Origin: Stutzerimonas xanthomarina DSM 18231
GTDB lineage: Bacteria > Pseudomonadota > Gammaproteobacteria > Pseudomonadales > Pseudomonadaceae
NCBI RefSeq assembly: GCF_900129835.1
Contig: NZ_FQXA01000001.1
Location: 248,001 to 312,000, forward strand
DNA length: 64,000 nt
Direction of reading: 5' to 3'
Shown: positions 9,947-19,138 of the stretch, piece after piece
How the letters are laid out: every line of letters begins with the position of its first letter
Numbering within the stretch: the stretch's first letter is position 1
Translations under genes and position numbers: made by a program
Notes under the pieces: generated by a model
The model's database searches: none
What the model saw: only the letters and a program-made list of their open reading frames with translations
Told to the model about the DNA's origin: nothing

Positions 9947-11395
9947 ATGGCTCTCGAACACAGCAGTGCGACACCCCCGACACACGCCATTGATTTCGAA
10001 GCAGTTGGCAGCACCTATTTCCAGGAACGCGAACTGAAGAAAGGCGCCGCCGGTTGGGTGCTGCTGGTGGGCCTCGGCGTGGCTTATGTCATTTCCGGCG
10101 ACTACGCCGGCTGGAACTTCGGCTTAGCCCAAGGTGGTTGGGGCGGGCTGTTCATCGCCACCCTGCTGATGGCGACCATGTACCTGTGCATGTGCTTTTC
10201 GCTGGCCGAGCTGTCTTCGATGATCCCCACAGCAGGCGGCGGTTATGGCTTCGCCCGCAGCGCCTTCGGCCCATTGGGTGGTTTTCTCACCGGCACGGCG
10301 ATTCTCATTGAGTACGCCATTGCGCCAGCGGCCATCGCCGTGTTCATCGGCGCCTATTGCGAGTCGTTGTTCGGCATCGGGGGCTGGGCGATCTACCTGG
10401 CCTTCTACGTCATCTTTATCAGTATCCACATCTTCGGCGTCGGCGAGGCGCTGAAGCTGATGTTCGTCATCACCGCCATCGCCGCGCTGGCGCTGGGCGT
10501 GTTCATCGTCGCGATGGTGCCGCACTTCTCCGTCGACAAGTTGCTGGATATCGCGCCGACCACAGCCGCTGGCGCAAGCAGCTTTCTGCCCTACGGCTAC
10601 GTCGGCATCTGGGCGGCGATTCCCTATGCGATCTGGTTTTTCCTCGCGGTCGAAGGCGTACCGCTGGCCGCCGAAGAAACCAAGAACCCGCAGCGCGACA
10701 TGCCGCGCGGGCTGATCGGCGCCATGCTGATTCTGGCCGCCTTCGCCGGGCTGATCCTGCTGGTCGGCCCCGGTGGCGCCGGTTCCAGCACCATGGTCGA
10801 ATCGGGCAACCCATTGGTCGAAGCATTGACCACCGCCTACGGCTCCTCGACCTGGATGAGTGGCTTCGTCAATCTGGTGGGCCTGGCCGGGCTGATCGCC
10901 AGCTTCTTCTCGATCATCTACGCCTATTCGCGGCAGATCTTCGCACTGTCGCGAGCCGGCTACCTACCACGCAAGCTGTCGCTGACCAACAAGAACAAGG
11001 CGCCCGTGCTGGCGCTGGTGGTGCCGGGCATCATCGGCTTCGTGCTGTCTCTAACCGGTCAGGGCGACTTATTGATTCTGGTGGCGGTGTTCGGCGCAAC
11101 CATCTCCTACGTGCTGATGATGGCTTCACACATCGCCCTGCGCCTGCGCCGGCCGGATATGCACCGTCCGTACAAGACGCCCGGCGGCGTGCTGACCTCA
11201 GGTGTGGCGCTGGTGCTGGCCTGCATCGCGGTGGTGGCGGGCTTCCTGGTCGACCCACGGGTGGTCATCGCAGCAGTGGTGATCTACGGGATCTTCATCG
11301 CCTACTTCGCCTTCTACAGCCGGCACCACCTGGTCGCCGGCACGCCGGAAGAAGAGTTCGCGGCGATCGAGAACGCCGAAGCGACGTTGAAGTAG
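9947..11395 (+). CDS. eat: Ethanolamine permease (APC superfamily)
   Basis: About 482 residues with roughly 12 hydrophobic segments; the soluble N-terminus (about 35 residues) is followed by GWVLLVGLGVAYVISGDYAGWN, the mark of the Eat-type amino acid/amine permeases. The protein imports ethanolamine across the inner membrane. I prefer ATG 9947, eight bases after AAGGA, over ATG 9938, which sits on the ribosome site. The gene precedes eutB by about 180 bases on the same strand and follows a sigma-54-like promoter. Confidence 0.9.
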   Translation: MALEHSSATPPTHAIDFEAVGSTYFQERELKKGAAGWVLLVGLGVAYVISGDYAGWNFGLAQGGWGGLFIATLLMATMYLCMCFSLAELSSMIPTAGGGYGFARSAFGPLGGFLTGTAILIEYAIAPAAIAVFIGAYCESLFGIGGWAIYLAFYVIFISIHIFGVGEALKLMFVITAIAALALGVFIVAMVPHFSVDKLLDIAPTTAAGASSFLPYGYVGIWAAIPYAIWFFLAVEGVPLAAEETKNPQRDMPRGLIGAMLILAAFAGLILLVGPGGAGSSTMVESGNPLVEALTTAYGSSTWMSGFVNLVGLAGLIASFFSIIYAYSRQIFALSRAGYLPRKLSLTNKNKAPVLALVVPGIIGFVLSLTGQGDLLILVAVFGATISYVLMMASHIALRLRRPDMHRPYKTPGGVLTSGVALVLACIAVVAGFLVDPRVVIAAVVIYGIFIAYFAFYSRHHLVAGTPEEEFAAIENAEATLK

Positions 11396-11399
11396 TTTA

Positions 11400-11421
11400 G
11401 TAGGGTGGGCTTTAGCCCACC
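11400..11421. repeat. Single copy of the GTAGGGTGGG palindromic repeat
   Basis: Starts GTAGGGTGGGC and ends GCCCACC, one base different from the pair at 6608-6698 (TTTAG in place of TTCAG at the centre). It lies directly after the eat stop, in the 177-base gap to eutB, where it could fold in the transcript. Confidence 0.75.
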
Positions 11422-11572
11422 GAACCGTGCACATCATCGGCGGACTGAAGCGGACCGGGTTCGCGTACGAGCTTATGTTGGAAATGAGTATGTCGACTGG
11501 GCTCGCAAATCTGCTTTCGGCGCAGTAACGCCAACGCAGGGGATATTCACGACCTGCCAATGGGAGACGAGC

Positions 11573-12967
11573 ATGACGGGATACTCGCACAGCGTGGGCG
11601 GCACCAACTGGCGCTTCGACAGCCTGCGCGAGGTGATGGCCAAGGCCAGTCCGGCACGCTCCGGCGACTTCCTCGCAGAAGTCGCGGCCGGCAGCGATGC
11701 CGAGCGGGTCGCGGCGCAGATGTGCCTGGCGCAAATCCCGCTCAAGCGCTTTCTCGAAGAAGCGCTGATCCCTTACGAAACCGATGAGGTCACTCGCCTG
11801 ATCATCGACAGCCACGACGCCGAAGCCTTCGCCCCGGTCAGCCATCTGACCGTCGGCGATTTTCGCAACTGGCTGCTCGGCGATGCTGCAGACGAGGCTG
11901 CGCTCACAGCATTGGCACCGGGCCTGACACCTGAAATGGTCGCCGCAGTATCGAAGATCATGCGTGTGCAGGACCTGATTCTGGTCGCGCAGAAAGTCCG
12001 CGTCGTCAGCCAGTTCCGCAACACCATTGGCCTGCGCGGGCGCATGTCCACGCGTCTGCAACCGAACCACCCCACGGACGAGGCCGCAGGCATTGCCGCA
12101 AGTATTGTCGACGGCCTGCTCTACGGCAACGGCGACGCGGTGATCGGCATCAACCCGGCCACCGACAGCACCAGCGGCATCTGTGAACTGTTGAAGATGC
12201 TCGACGCCATCATCCAGCGTTACGACATACCGACCCAGGGCTGCATCCTCACCCACGTCACCACTTCTATCGAGGCGATCAACCGTGGCGCGCCGCTGGA
12301 CCTGGTGTTCCAGTCCATCGCCGGCACCGAAGCGGCCAACACCAGCTTCGGCATTAACCTGGCCGTACTACAGGAGGGCTACGAGGCCGGTCTGTCGCAG
12401 AAACGCGGCACCGTCGGCGATAACCTGATGTACTTCGAAACTGGCCAGGGCTCGGCCTTGTCGGCCAATGCACACCATGGCGTCGATCAGCAGACCTGCG
12501 AGGCGCGCGCCTATGCCGTGGCGCGGAAATTCAAGCCGCTGCTAGTCAATACCGTGGTCGGCTTCATCGGTCCGGAATACCTCTACAACGGCAAGCAGAT
12601 CATTCGCGCCGGGCTAGAGGATCACTTCTGCGCCAAGCTGCTCGGCGTGCCCATGGGCTGCGATATCTGCTACACCAACCATGCCGAAGCCGATCAGGAC
12701 GACATGGATGTACTGCTGACCCTGCTTGGCACCGCCGGCATCAACTTCATCATGGGCATTCCGGGCTCGGACGACGTGATGCTCAACTACCAGACCACCT
12801 CCTTCCACGACGCCCTTTATCTGCGTCAGAGCCTGGGGCTCCGGCCGGCACCGGAGTTCGAAGAATGGCTGGCAAAGATGGACATCCTGCGACAGGACGG
12901 CGGCCACCTGCAGCTCGGCCGCAACCTGCCCGAGCCGTTTCGCCGGGCGCTGGAGAAAATCGCATGA
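11573..12967 (+). CDS. eutB: Ethanolamine ammonia-lyase large subunit
   Basis: 464 residues from ATG 11573, which has GGGAGA about 5 bases upstream and gives the family's usual length (about 453-464). The frame is open 56 codons further upstream, but that part is non-conserved and covers the repeat. EutB is the catalytic alpha subunit of the adenosylcobalamin enzyme that turns ethanolamine into acetaldehyde and ammonia. Marks include FRNTIGLRGRMSTRLQPNHPTD and the strongly conserved GLLYGNGDAVIGINPATDS region. It acts with EutC, encoded after a repeat-filled gap. Confidence 0.96.
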   Translation: MTGYSHSVGGTNWRFDSLREVMAKASPARSGDFLAEVAAGSDAERVAAQMCLAQIPLKRFLEEALIPYETDEVTRLIIDSHDAEAFAPVSHLTVGDFRNWLLGDAADEAALTALAPGLTPEMVAAVSKIMRVQDLILVAQKVRVVSQFRNTIGLRGRMSTRLQPNHPTDEAAGIAASIVDGLLYGNGDAVIGINPATDSTSGICELLKMLDAIIQRYDIPTQGCILTHVTTSIEAINRGAPLDLVFQSIAGTEAANTSFGINLAVLQEGYEAGLSQKRGTVGDNLMYFETGQGSALSANAHHGVDQQTCEARAYAVARKFKPLLVNTVVGFIGPEYLYNGKQIIRAGLEDHFCAKLLGVPMGCDICYTNHAEADQDDMDVLLTLLGTAGINFIMGIPGSDDVMLNYQTTSFHDALYLRQSLGLRPAPEFEEWLAKMDILRQDGGHLQLGRNLPEPFRRALEKIA

Positions 12968-13030
12968 GGCACCCGCGCACATTTAACAGCAGCCTCAACC
13001 GCAAATGGGCCGTCAACCCACACCACCCCC

Positions 13031-13344
13031 GTGGGAGCGGTCTCGACCGCGAATGGTCCGTACACAGCTTCGCGGCCAAGGCCGCTCCCACGAAAAGCCC
13101 AACCCCAGCGGCGCGCACATCAGCCCGAAGCCCAACCCGAGCACCAGCACCAGCACCAGCACCGGCCGCTTCGACCCAACGGAAAATCTCACTCGAATCC
13201 GATGAAGACGCCGCAACCAGTCACCCACACCGCCCCGTCGGATCAACCGCACTCGCAAACGGGCCGCGCGCCCACACCGTCCCGTGGGAGCGGTCTCGAC
13301 CGCGAATGGCTCTCTCCCAGTTTCGCGGCCAAGGCCGCTCCCGC
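13031..13344. repeat. Two REPIN-like elements and a short tandem hexamer between eutB and eutC
   Basis: The 408-base eutB-eutC gap holds two near-identical doublets, 13031-13091 and 13284-13344. Each has a left arm starting GTGGGAGCGGTCTCGACCGC and an inverted right arm ending GGCCGCTCCC(A/G)C, the GTGGGAGCGG REP family known in Pseudomonas. Between them, 13141-13163 repeats GCACCA nearly four times. Such palindromes are usually moved by RAYT transposases, and none is encoded here. The rest of the gap shows no gene. Confidence 0.88.
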
Positions 13345-13375
13345 AGAACCCAGCACCTTGACGGTAGGTAGCGAG

Positions 13376-14170
13376 ATGAACCATATCCCCAATCCGTGGA
13401 GGCAGCTGCGCCAGCTCACCCCGGCACGCATCGCTTTGGGTCGTGCGGGCGCCAGTCTGCCCACTGATGCCCAGCTGGATTTTCAGTTCGCCCATGCGCA
13501 GGCGCGCGACGCTGTGCATTTGGCGCTCGACACGCATGACCTGGCTTTGCAGCTGGAGCAACGCGGCCACCGAGTCATGCAACTTCACAGCGCCGCCCCG
13601 GATCGCAACACCTACCTGCAGCGTCCCGACCTGGGCCGCCGGCTGGACGAAGCCTCGGCAGAGTTGCTGGACAACCACGCGCAGCAGCACGAAGCGGGCT
13701 ACGACCTGGCCATCGTCATCGCCGATGGCCTGTCAGCGCTCGCCGTACAGCGCCACGCCCTGCCCCTGCTGCAGCGAATCGAGGAGCAGATCGCGAAAGA
13801 CGGTTGGAGCCTCGCGCCGATCAGCCTGGTGCAGCAAAGCCGCGTCGCGCTCGGCGATGAAGTGGGTGAACGGCTGAAGGCGAAAATGGTGGTGATGCTG
13901 CTGGGCGAGCGCCCCGGCCTGAGCTCCCCGGACAGCCTGGGCCTGTACTATACCTACGACCCCAAAGTCGGACGCACCGATGCTGACCGCAATTGCATCT
14001 CCAACATCCGCCTGGAAGGCCTGAGCTACAACCTCGCCGCCCACCGGCTGATTCATTTGATGCGTGAAGCCTGCCGCCGACAGCTCTCTGGCGTTAACCT
14101 CAAGGACGAAGCGGAAATGCTCAGCCTCGATGGCGACTCGCCGAACGTCGGCAACTTCCTGCTGGGTTGA
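13376..14170 (+). CDS. eutC: Ethanolamine ammonia-lyase small subunit
   Basis: 264 residues from ATG 13376 (MNHIPNPW). The frame stays open back to 13031, but that stretch translates REPIN DNA into low-complexity sequence, so I reject the longer start. EutC is the beta subunit that helps bind adenosylcobalamin. Conserved parts include [41 protein letters not shown] and the C-terminal NCISNIR segment. The TAGCGAG before the start is a modest ribosome site. A transcript from eutB would have to cross the two REPIN hairpins. Confidence 0.94.
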   Translation: MNHIPNPWRQLRQLTPARIALGRAGASLPTDAQLDFQFAHAQARDAVHLALDTHDLALQLEQRGHRVMQLHSAAPDRNTYLQRPDLGRRLDEASAELLDNHAQQHEAGYDLAIVIADGLSALAVQRHALPLLQRIEEQIAKDGWSLAPISLVQQSRVALGDEVGERLKAKMVVMLLGERPGLSSPDSLGLYYTYDPKVGRTDADRNCISNIRLEGLSYNLAAHRLIHLMREACRRQLSGVNLKDEAEMLSLDGDSPNVGNFLLG

Positions 14171-14238
14171 TCAGAGCGATCCGGCAGAACCCGACACTGC
14201 CAGGCTCCTAGCAGAGCGCTCCTGCCGCTAGCGAACGG

Positions 14239-14667
14239 TTACGTCGCCGGCAACACCACAACGGCATCCACCTCGAACAACATTTGATCCAGCGCCAAGC
14301 GTGGGACCGGTACCAGTGTGCAGGCCGGCTTCATCTGCGCGCCGAATGCCCGCGCCAACTCTTCACCGAGAATGCCTAGCCGCTGATTGTCGTGATCCAC
14401 AATAAGCACCGTCAGCTTGGCTACCTGCGAGGGCTGTCCACCTGCCGCCTCGATGGCGATCAAGAGGTTCGCCATCGCCTGTCGGACCTGCGCGCGGAAG
14501 TCTTCGGATAGCCGACCGTCCTCCGTTTCACCGCCCTGCCCTGCGATAAACGCAAGCCGCGTTCCCCCGGGAACCAGTGCTACGTGGGAATAACCGTTGG
14601 GGGCGGGATCATAGAGTCCGAGCGGATTGATAAATGTCGGCTTGGGTGAAACGTCCGATTCGCTCAT
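14239..14667 (-). CDS. RidA-family protein (YjgF/YER057c/UK114)
   Basis: 142 residues from ATG 14667, with GGAGC just upstream; the open frame continues 36 codons further but that part is not conserved. The middle shows the RidA fold, with NPLGLYDPAPNGYSHV, a FIAGQGG strand and KLTVLIVDHD. Housekeeping RidA deaminates reactive enamines; this member is longer than true RidA and its role is unknown. It lies convergent with eutC. Confidence 0.8.
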   Translation of the reverse strand: MSESDVSPKPTFINPLGLYDPAPNGYSHVALVPGGTRLAFIAGQGGETEDGRLSEDFRAQVRQAMANLLIAIEAAGGQPSQVAKLTVLIVDHDNQRLGILGEELARAFGAQMKPACTLVPVPRLALDQMLFEVDAVVVLPAT

Positions 14668-14836
14668 GGGTGCTCCGTTTATCAAGTCTGGCTGAATGCC
14701 GTAGGCCCCGACCTGGATGGTAGTACGTTCAGCATGACGCCCAGTGGTTTGCGGCAGACAAGTGGGATCAGCCACGCGGCTTGCCGGCGCCCTGCCCCCC
14801 GCTTAAGGTTGTCGGCCCCAGACTGGAAACTCTCCC

Positions 14837-15649
14837 ATGTGGTCTTTTCGCGACTGGCACCGCAAGCGCATCCTCGCCCGCCTCGCCATCGAACCGGCGC
14901 TGTGGCAACAGGTGCTGGACAGCCTGCCGATCCTCGATGGGCTTACTCAAGAGGAAACCGAGCGGTTGCGTGAGCGCAGCCTTTTGTTTCTGCATGCCAA
15001 GCGACTTACCGCCCTGCCCGGCGTCGAGTTGCAACTGACGGATCGTCTACGTCTGGCTGCACAGGCGCAGCTGCCGTTGCTGCATCTGGCCGATCTGGAT
15101 TGGTATCAGGGCTTCCATGAGATCGTGATCTACCCCGACGATTTTCACAGCCCGCAGAAGCACCGCGACTCGGCTGGCGTGGTGCACGAATGGGACGGCG
15201 AGCACAGCGGCGAAGCCTGGCTCCAGGGACCGGTGATCCTGGCCTGGCCGGGCGTACGGGAAAGCGGCAGCTGGGAAGGCTACAACCTGGTGATCCACGA
15301 ACTCGCGCACAAGCTGGACATGCTCAACGGCGACGCCAATGGGTTACCACCGCTGCACCGCAACATGCGCATCGACAGCTGGGCGACGGTGATGCAGAGC
15401 GCTTACGACTCGCTCAACAGGACACTGGACGCCAATCCCGACGCCCACACACCGATCGACCCCTACGCCGCGGAGAACCCCGCCGAGTTCTTCGCCGTCA
15501 CCAGTGAGTACTTTTTCAGCGCACCGGACATGCTGCATGAGGCCTTTCCCGAGGTTTATCAGCAACTGGCCGCGTTCTACCGCCAGGATCCGCTGCTGCG
15601 CCTGCAGCAGCTTCAGCACGACCACCCGGCGTACGCGGAACCTCATTGA
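14837..15649 (+). CDS. mtfA: MtfA-type M90 zinc metallopeptidase
   Basis: 270 residues. The zinc site HELAH is at 154-158 (IHELAHKLDML), and a downstream ENPAEFFAVTSEYFF supplies the likely third Glu ligand, as in the M90 peptidases. In E. coli, MtfA binds and inactivates Mlc, a glucose regulator, and acts as an aminopeptidase. The protein is soluble, without a signal peptide. It lies upstream of ppa, an arrangement also seen in P. aeruginosa. Confidence 0.9.
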   Translation: MWSFRDWHRKRILARLAIEPALWQQVLDSLPILDGLTQEETERLRERSLLFLHAKRLTALPGVELQLTDRLRLAAQAQLPLLHLADLDWYQGFHEIVIYPDDFHSPQKHRDSAGVVHEWDGEHSGEAWLQGPVILAWPGVRESGSWEGYNLVIHELAHKLDMLNGDANGLPPLHRNMRIDSWATVMQSAYDSLNRTLDANPDAHTPIDPYAAENPAEFFAVTSEYFFSAPDMLHEAFPEVYQQLAAFYRQDPLLRLQQLQHDHPAYAEPH

Positions 15650-15788
15650 GTTCGCACCGTCGAATGCGCGCATCACTCTGCCAGCAAAGTCCGCCGAGAC
15701 CGGCATGGCAAAACGCCCGACAGTGCGCCTATAATCGCGCCCACTTTTTTCGCCCCAGGCCGCCTCGGCCGACCACGGAGCAATGTTC

Positions 15789-16316
15789 ATGAGCTACAGC
15801 AAAGTCCCGGCCGGCAAAGACCTGCCAAACGACATCTACGTCGCCATCGAAATCCCGGCCAACCACGCGCCGATCAAATACGAAATCGATCACGACACCG
15901 ATTGCCTGTTCGTCGACCGCTTCATGGCCACGCCAATGTTCTATCCGGCCAACTACGGCTTCATCCCGCACACCCTGGCTGATGACGGCGACCCGCTCGA
16001 CGTGCTGGTCGTGACGCCCTATCCGGTTGCCCCGGGCTCGGTCATCCGCTGCCGTCCGGTCGGCGTGCTGAACATGACCGACGAGGCCGGCGGCGACGCC
16101 AAGCTGATTGCCGTCCCGCACGACAAGCTGAGCCAGCTGTATGTGGACGTGAAGGAGTACACCGACCTGCCGCCGCTGCTGATCGAGCAGATCAAGCACT
16201 TCTTCGAGAACTACAAGGATCTCGAAAAGGGCAAGTGGGTCAAGGTTGAAGGCTGGGAAGGCGCCGACGCCGCCCGCGCCGCCATCATCAAAGCTGCCGA
16301 GGCTTATCAGAAGTAA
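15789..16316 (+). CDS. ppa: Inorganic pyrophosphatase
   Basis: 175 residues, family-typical. It hydrolyses PPi to two phosphates in the cytoplasm. Conserved [33 protein letters not shown] (the metal-binding Asp triad) and [14 protein letters not shown] are present. ATG 15789 has GGAG eight bases upstream; an ATG two codons earlier is a poorer choice. A strong terminator follows 15 bases after the stop. Confidence 0.97.
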   Translation: MSYSKVPAGKDLPNDIYVAIEIPANHAPIKYEIDHDTDCLFVDRFMATPMFYPANYGFIPHTLADDGDPLDVLVVTPYPVAPGSVIRCRPVGVLNMTDEAGGDAKLIAVPHDKLSQLYVDVKEYTDLPPLLIEQIKHFFENYKDLEKGKWVKVEGWEGADAARAAIIKAAEAYQK

Positions 16317-16331
16317 GCCGAAGCACTGAAG

Positions 16332-16358
16332 AAAAGCCGGCCACAAGCCGGCTTTTTA
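16332..16358 (+). terminator. Intrinsic terminator after ppa
   Basis: Perfect inverted repeat AAAAGCCGGC / GCCGGCTTTT with loop CACAA, followed by a short T run. It lies 15 bases after the ppa stop and marks the left edge of the accessory block. Confidence 0.92.
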
Positions 16359-16360
16359 TT

Positions 16361-16855
16361 GCCTACAGGTTTCCTCTCCAGCCTTAAACGACAAGAGACT
16401 CACAACGATGACTGTCGGCGCTGTTGGTGCTGTGATTGACTGAAACCGCGCGTGAATTTTCCTTGGCCAGCTGCCTTAGCTGCGAACGCAGGTCATCCCC
16501 TCTCTCAGCCTGTTCCGCACCGATGGTATGGCCCTGACGCCAGCTACCTTCTTGACACGCTGCAATAGCGCCAGGCGGCACGGTGATGGCCATAATATCT
16601 GCGTGCCGTCTCGGATAACGCTGAACGCCTAGCTATCCACTAACGCGCCTTAGTCAGCCGTAGTTAACTTCGCCCGCTCGCGCTCGCGAGCATCGATTCG
16701 CGCCGTACTGCTGCGATAACCGGTGTATATCGCAGCAATCAGCTACCTTCTGCGTCAAATTGCCACCAGCCCCTTCTTCTTGTCTACGCTCAAGGCTCCC
16801 TGTCGGCGTCCGCCGCGTAATACGCGCAGACTAAAAACCTGCAGGAGTAGTACTT
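16361..16855. other. About 495-base gap before nirK
   Basis: Apart from the candidate FNR/DNR site (16780-16793), I see no supported gene. One minus-strand frame (16384-16593, 69 codons, MAITVPPGAI...) has no ribosome site and no recognised domain. The stretch contains more AT-rich patches than its neighbours and separates conserved ppa from nirK, as expected at a junction of acquired DNA. Confidence 0.5.
16780..16793 (+). promoter_or_regulatory. Candidate FNR/DNR/NnrR-type site upstream of nirK
   Basis: TTGTCTACGCTCAA has the TTG-N8-CAA spacing of Crp/FNR-family operators (consensus TTGAT-N4-ATCAA, 7 of 10 specified bases match). It lies 62 bases before the nirK start. Nitrite-reductase genes are usually switched on by such a nitric-oxide-sensing regulator. 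No such regulator is encoded in this window. Confidence 0.5.
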
Positions 16856-17932
16856 GTGAACGGTATCAAGCATCTAGCGTTGTCGGTGGCTCTGGCGTTT
16901 AGCGGTCATGCACTGGCGGATGCAGTCGACGCGCTGCCCCACGTGAAGGTCAATCTGGTTGCGCCGCCGCAGGTGCACGACCACCAGCAGGTGGCACCGA
17001 AGGAAGCCCGCGTGGTCCAGTTCCGCCTGGTCATCGAAGAAAAGAAAATGGTCATCGACGACCAGGGCACCACCCTGCAGGCAATGACCTTCAACGGGTC
17101 AATGCCGGGACCGACGATGGTGGTGCACGAGGGTGACTTCGTGGAAATCACCCTGGTCAACCCGGCCAGCAACAGCATGCCGCACAACATCGACCTGCAT
17201 GCGGCCACCGGAGCGTTGGGCGGTGCCGGTCTGACGCTGGTCTCTCCGGGCCAGGAAGTGGTGCTGCGCTTCAAGGCCGATCGTACCGGCACCTTCGTCT
17301 ACCACTGTGCGCCGGAAGGCATGGTTGCCTGGCACGTGCTGGCGGGCATGAGCGGAACGCTGATGGTGCTGCCGCGCGAGGGTCTGAAGGACCCGGCCGG
17401 CAAACCGCTGCATTACGACCGTGTCTACACCATCGGCGAGTCTGATCTCTATATCCCCAAGGACAAGGACGGCAAGTACAAGAACTACAACACGCTGATG
17501 GACAGCTACGGCGACACCCGCGAAACCATGCGTGGCCTGATTCCATCACACGTGGTCTTCAACGGTCGGGTCGGCGCCTTGACCGGCAAGAATGCTCTGA
17601 CCGCCAAGGTCGGTGAGTCTGTTCTGTTCATCCATTCGCAAGCTAATCGTGATAGCCGTCCGCACCTTATCGGCGGCCATGGTGACTGGGTGTGGGAAAC
17701 CGGCAAGTTCGACAACCCGCCGCTGAAGAACCTCGAGACCTGGTTCGTGCGCGGTGGCTCCGCAGCCGTGGCGCTCTATACCTTCCGCCAGCCGGGGGTC
17801 TTTGCGTACCTCAACCACAACCTGATCGAGGCGGAGATGGGCGCCGCCGCTCACATCGTCGTGGATGGCGAGTGGAGTGACGAACTGATGAAGCAGATCA
17901 AGGCGCCCGGCCCGATCGTTGCGCAGGAGTAG
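16856..17932 (+). CDS. nirK: Copper-containing nitrite reductase NirK
   Basis: 358 residues with a signal peptide (about 1-21, ending ALADA), so periplasmic. It reduces nitrite to nitric oxide. All copper ligands are visible: type 1 copper His110, Cys151, His160, Met165; type 2 copper His115, His150, His321; catalytic Asp113 and His275. The two cupredoxin domains are present. GTG start with AGGAG eight bases upstream. The nirV partner follows 4 bases after the stop. Many P. stutzeri strains use cytochrome cd1 NirS instead, so NirK is notable here. Confidence 0.95.
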   Translation: MNGIKHLALSVALAFSGHALADAVDALPHVKVNLVAPPQVHDHQQVAPKEARVVQFRLVIEEKKMVIDDQGTTLQAMTFNGSMPGPTMVVHEGDFVEITLVNPASNSMPHNIDLHAATGALGGAGLTLVSPGQEVVLRFKADRTGTFVYHCAPEGMVAWHVLAGMSGTLMVLPREGLKDPAGKPLHYDRVYTIGESDLYIPKDKDGKYKNYNTLMDSYGDTRETMRGLIPSHVVFNGRVGALTGKNALTAKVGESVLFIHSQANRDSRPHLIGGHGDWVWETGKFDNPPLKNLETWFVRGGSAAVALYTFRQPGVFAYLNHNLIEAEMGAAAHIVVDGEWSDELMKQIKAPGPIVAQE

Positions 17933-17935
17933 GCC

Positions 17936-18664
17936 ATGCAGCGCTTCCTGTACTGCGCGGCACCGCTGCTGCTTGGCCTGCTGAGCGGCTGTAACGAGCC
18001 GCTGGTAGGGCCGGAACTGGTGGTGGTGCCGGCCGGCCTGGCGAACTATCACCTGCCGGGCAGCAGCGATGTGCAGGAAGAGGCGCTGCAGGAATTTTCG
18101 ATCATGCGGCGGCAGGTCAGCCAGGCCGAGTACGCCATGTGTGTCGATGAGGGCGATTGCCCGGCGCTGGAAACTGCAGCCGACGAGAGGGTCGCACAGC
18201 TGCCCGCGGTGGGACTGAGCTGGCAGGATGCCAACGCCTATGCTGCCTGGCTGTCGCGTCGCAGCGGCCATCGCTATCGGTTGCCGCGGCACGGCGAGTG
18301 GGTGCTGGCGGCAGCATCGGCCTACATCGACGAAGCCCCGACCGTCGATGATCCGAACAACCCGGCCCGACGCTGGCTGGCCGAGTATGCGCAGCGCGCG
18401 AATCGCGAACGCCTGCCGGAAACGCTCAAGCCCTTCGGCGGCTATGGCAGTAACGAATACGGTTTGCTGGATGCGGGCGGCAATGTCTGGGAATGGACCG
18501 ACACCTGCTTCTCGCGCAATGCCGGCGATTTCTGCGGCATTCGCATCGCTGCCGGGCGGCATCCTTCGGTATTGGCGGAGTTCGAGCGTGACCCCACCAG
18601 CGGTGCCTGCTCGGTAGGTCAGCCGCCGACTCATCTGGGTTTGCGGCTGGTGCGCGACGACTGA
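17936..18664 (+). CDS. nirV: NirV-like formylglycine-generating-enzyme-type lipoprotein
   Basis: 242 residues with lipobox LLSGC near residue 19, then an FGE-sulfatase-type fold shown by RQVSQAEYAMCVDEG, VGLSWQDANAYAAWLSRRSG, YRLPRHGEWVLAA and LLDAGGNVWEWTDTCF near the C-terminus. NirV is a long-known companion of nirK; its biochemical role is not settled, though a part in NirK maturation or copper handling has been proposed. It starts four bases after the nirK stop, so the pair is translated from one transcript. Confidence 0.87.
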   Translation: MQRFLYCAAPLLLGLLSGCNEPLVGPELVVVPAGLANYHLPGSSDVQEEALQEFSIMRRQVSQAEYAMCVDEGDCPALETAADERVAQLPAVGLSWQDANAYAAWLSRRSGHRYRLPRHGEWVLAAASAYIDEAPTVDDPNNPARRWLAEYAQRANRERLPETLKPFGGYGSNEYGLLDAGGNVWEWTDTCFSRNAGDFCGIRIAAGRHPSVLAEFERDPTSGACSVGQPPTHLGLRLVRDD

Positions 18665-19138
18665 GCAGTTACTATCGTTGACCGCCGGGATACAAACCAC
18701 CCAGCAACTCTCGATCCGAACGCACTTAGCGCCAAGAAGCTGTACGTTTCGCGATGCTAACTAGGCAGGTCGGTATCGGGCTGGAACATAGGCTCGCCAG
18801 GTCGGCACTCATGCAACACATTCAGCGTTACCACACCCGTTGCTCGCCAACCGCCTCATGGCTGGGTCTAACCGAGGACCGCTAGACCGGTATCCCGGTG
18901 ATATAGAGAGCGATGGTCATGAATGGCTCGCCCCCGCTCCGCGTTGAACGCCATCTGGCTTGCGTCATCCGCCTGCCTGCTCGTCCCCTGACCAAACGGC
19001 AGCGTACAAGTTACCGATGAAGGGAGCACGGCGCGGAACTGCATCGTCAAGATCGGCAGGGCAGCTCAAGCTTTGTTGAAGTTAAACCCAAGTCAGGCGA
19101 TGCCGATGTGCGTCCACACCGGCACCGATCATGACGGC
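18665..19138. other. About 470-base gap between nirV and the Mn catalase
   Basis: No frame has both a ribosome site and recognisable sequence. A minus-strand 60-codon frame (18868-19050, MTMQFRAVLP...) is not convincing. No terminator, repeat or clear promoter was found. The sequence is likely leftover junction DNA. Confidence 0.4.

Noticed and set aside
8939-9985. 348-codon minus-strand frame inside exaC
   Set aside because: Antisense of exaC and running over the sigma-54 promoter area; no domain.
11405-11572. 56-codon N-terminal extension of eutB
   Set aside because: It covers the GTAGGGTGGG repeat and non-conserved sequence; ATG 11573 has a ribosome site and gives the family length.
11198-12256. 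352-codon minus-strand frame across eat and eutB
   Set aside because: Antisense of two conserved genes.
13141-13163. Possible CRISPR-like short repeat
   Set aside because: Direct hexamer tandem without spacers; no cas genes in the window.
13031-13375. N-terminal extension of eutC
   Set aside because: The open frame translates two REPIN elements and a hexamer tandem; low complexity, and family length is reached from ATG 13376.
16384-16593. 69-codon minus-strand frame between ppa and nirK
   Set aside because: No ribosome site, no known domain, lies in a junction gap. Could be real, but not supported.
18868-19050. 60-codon minus-strand frame after nirV
   Set aside because: No ribosome site and no recognisable sequence.
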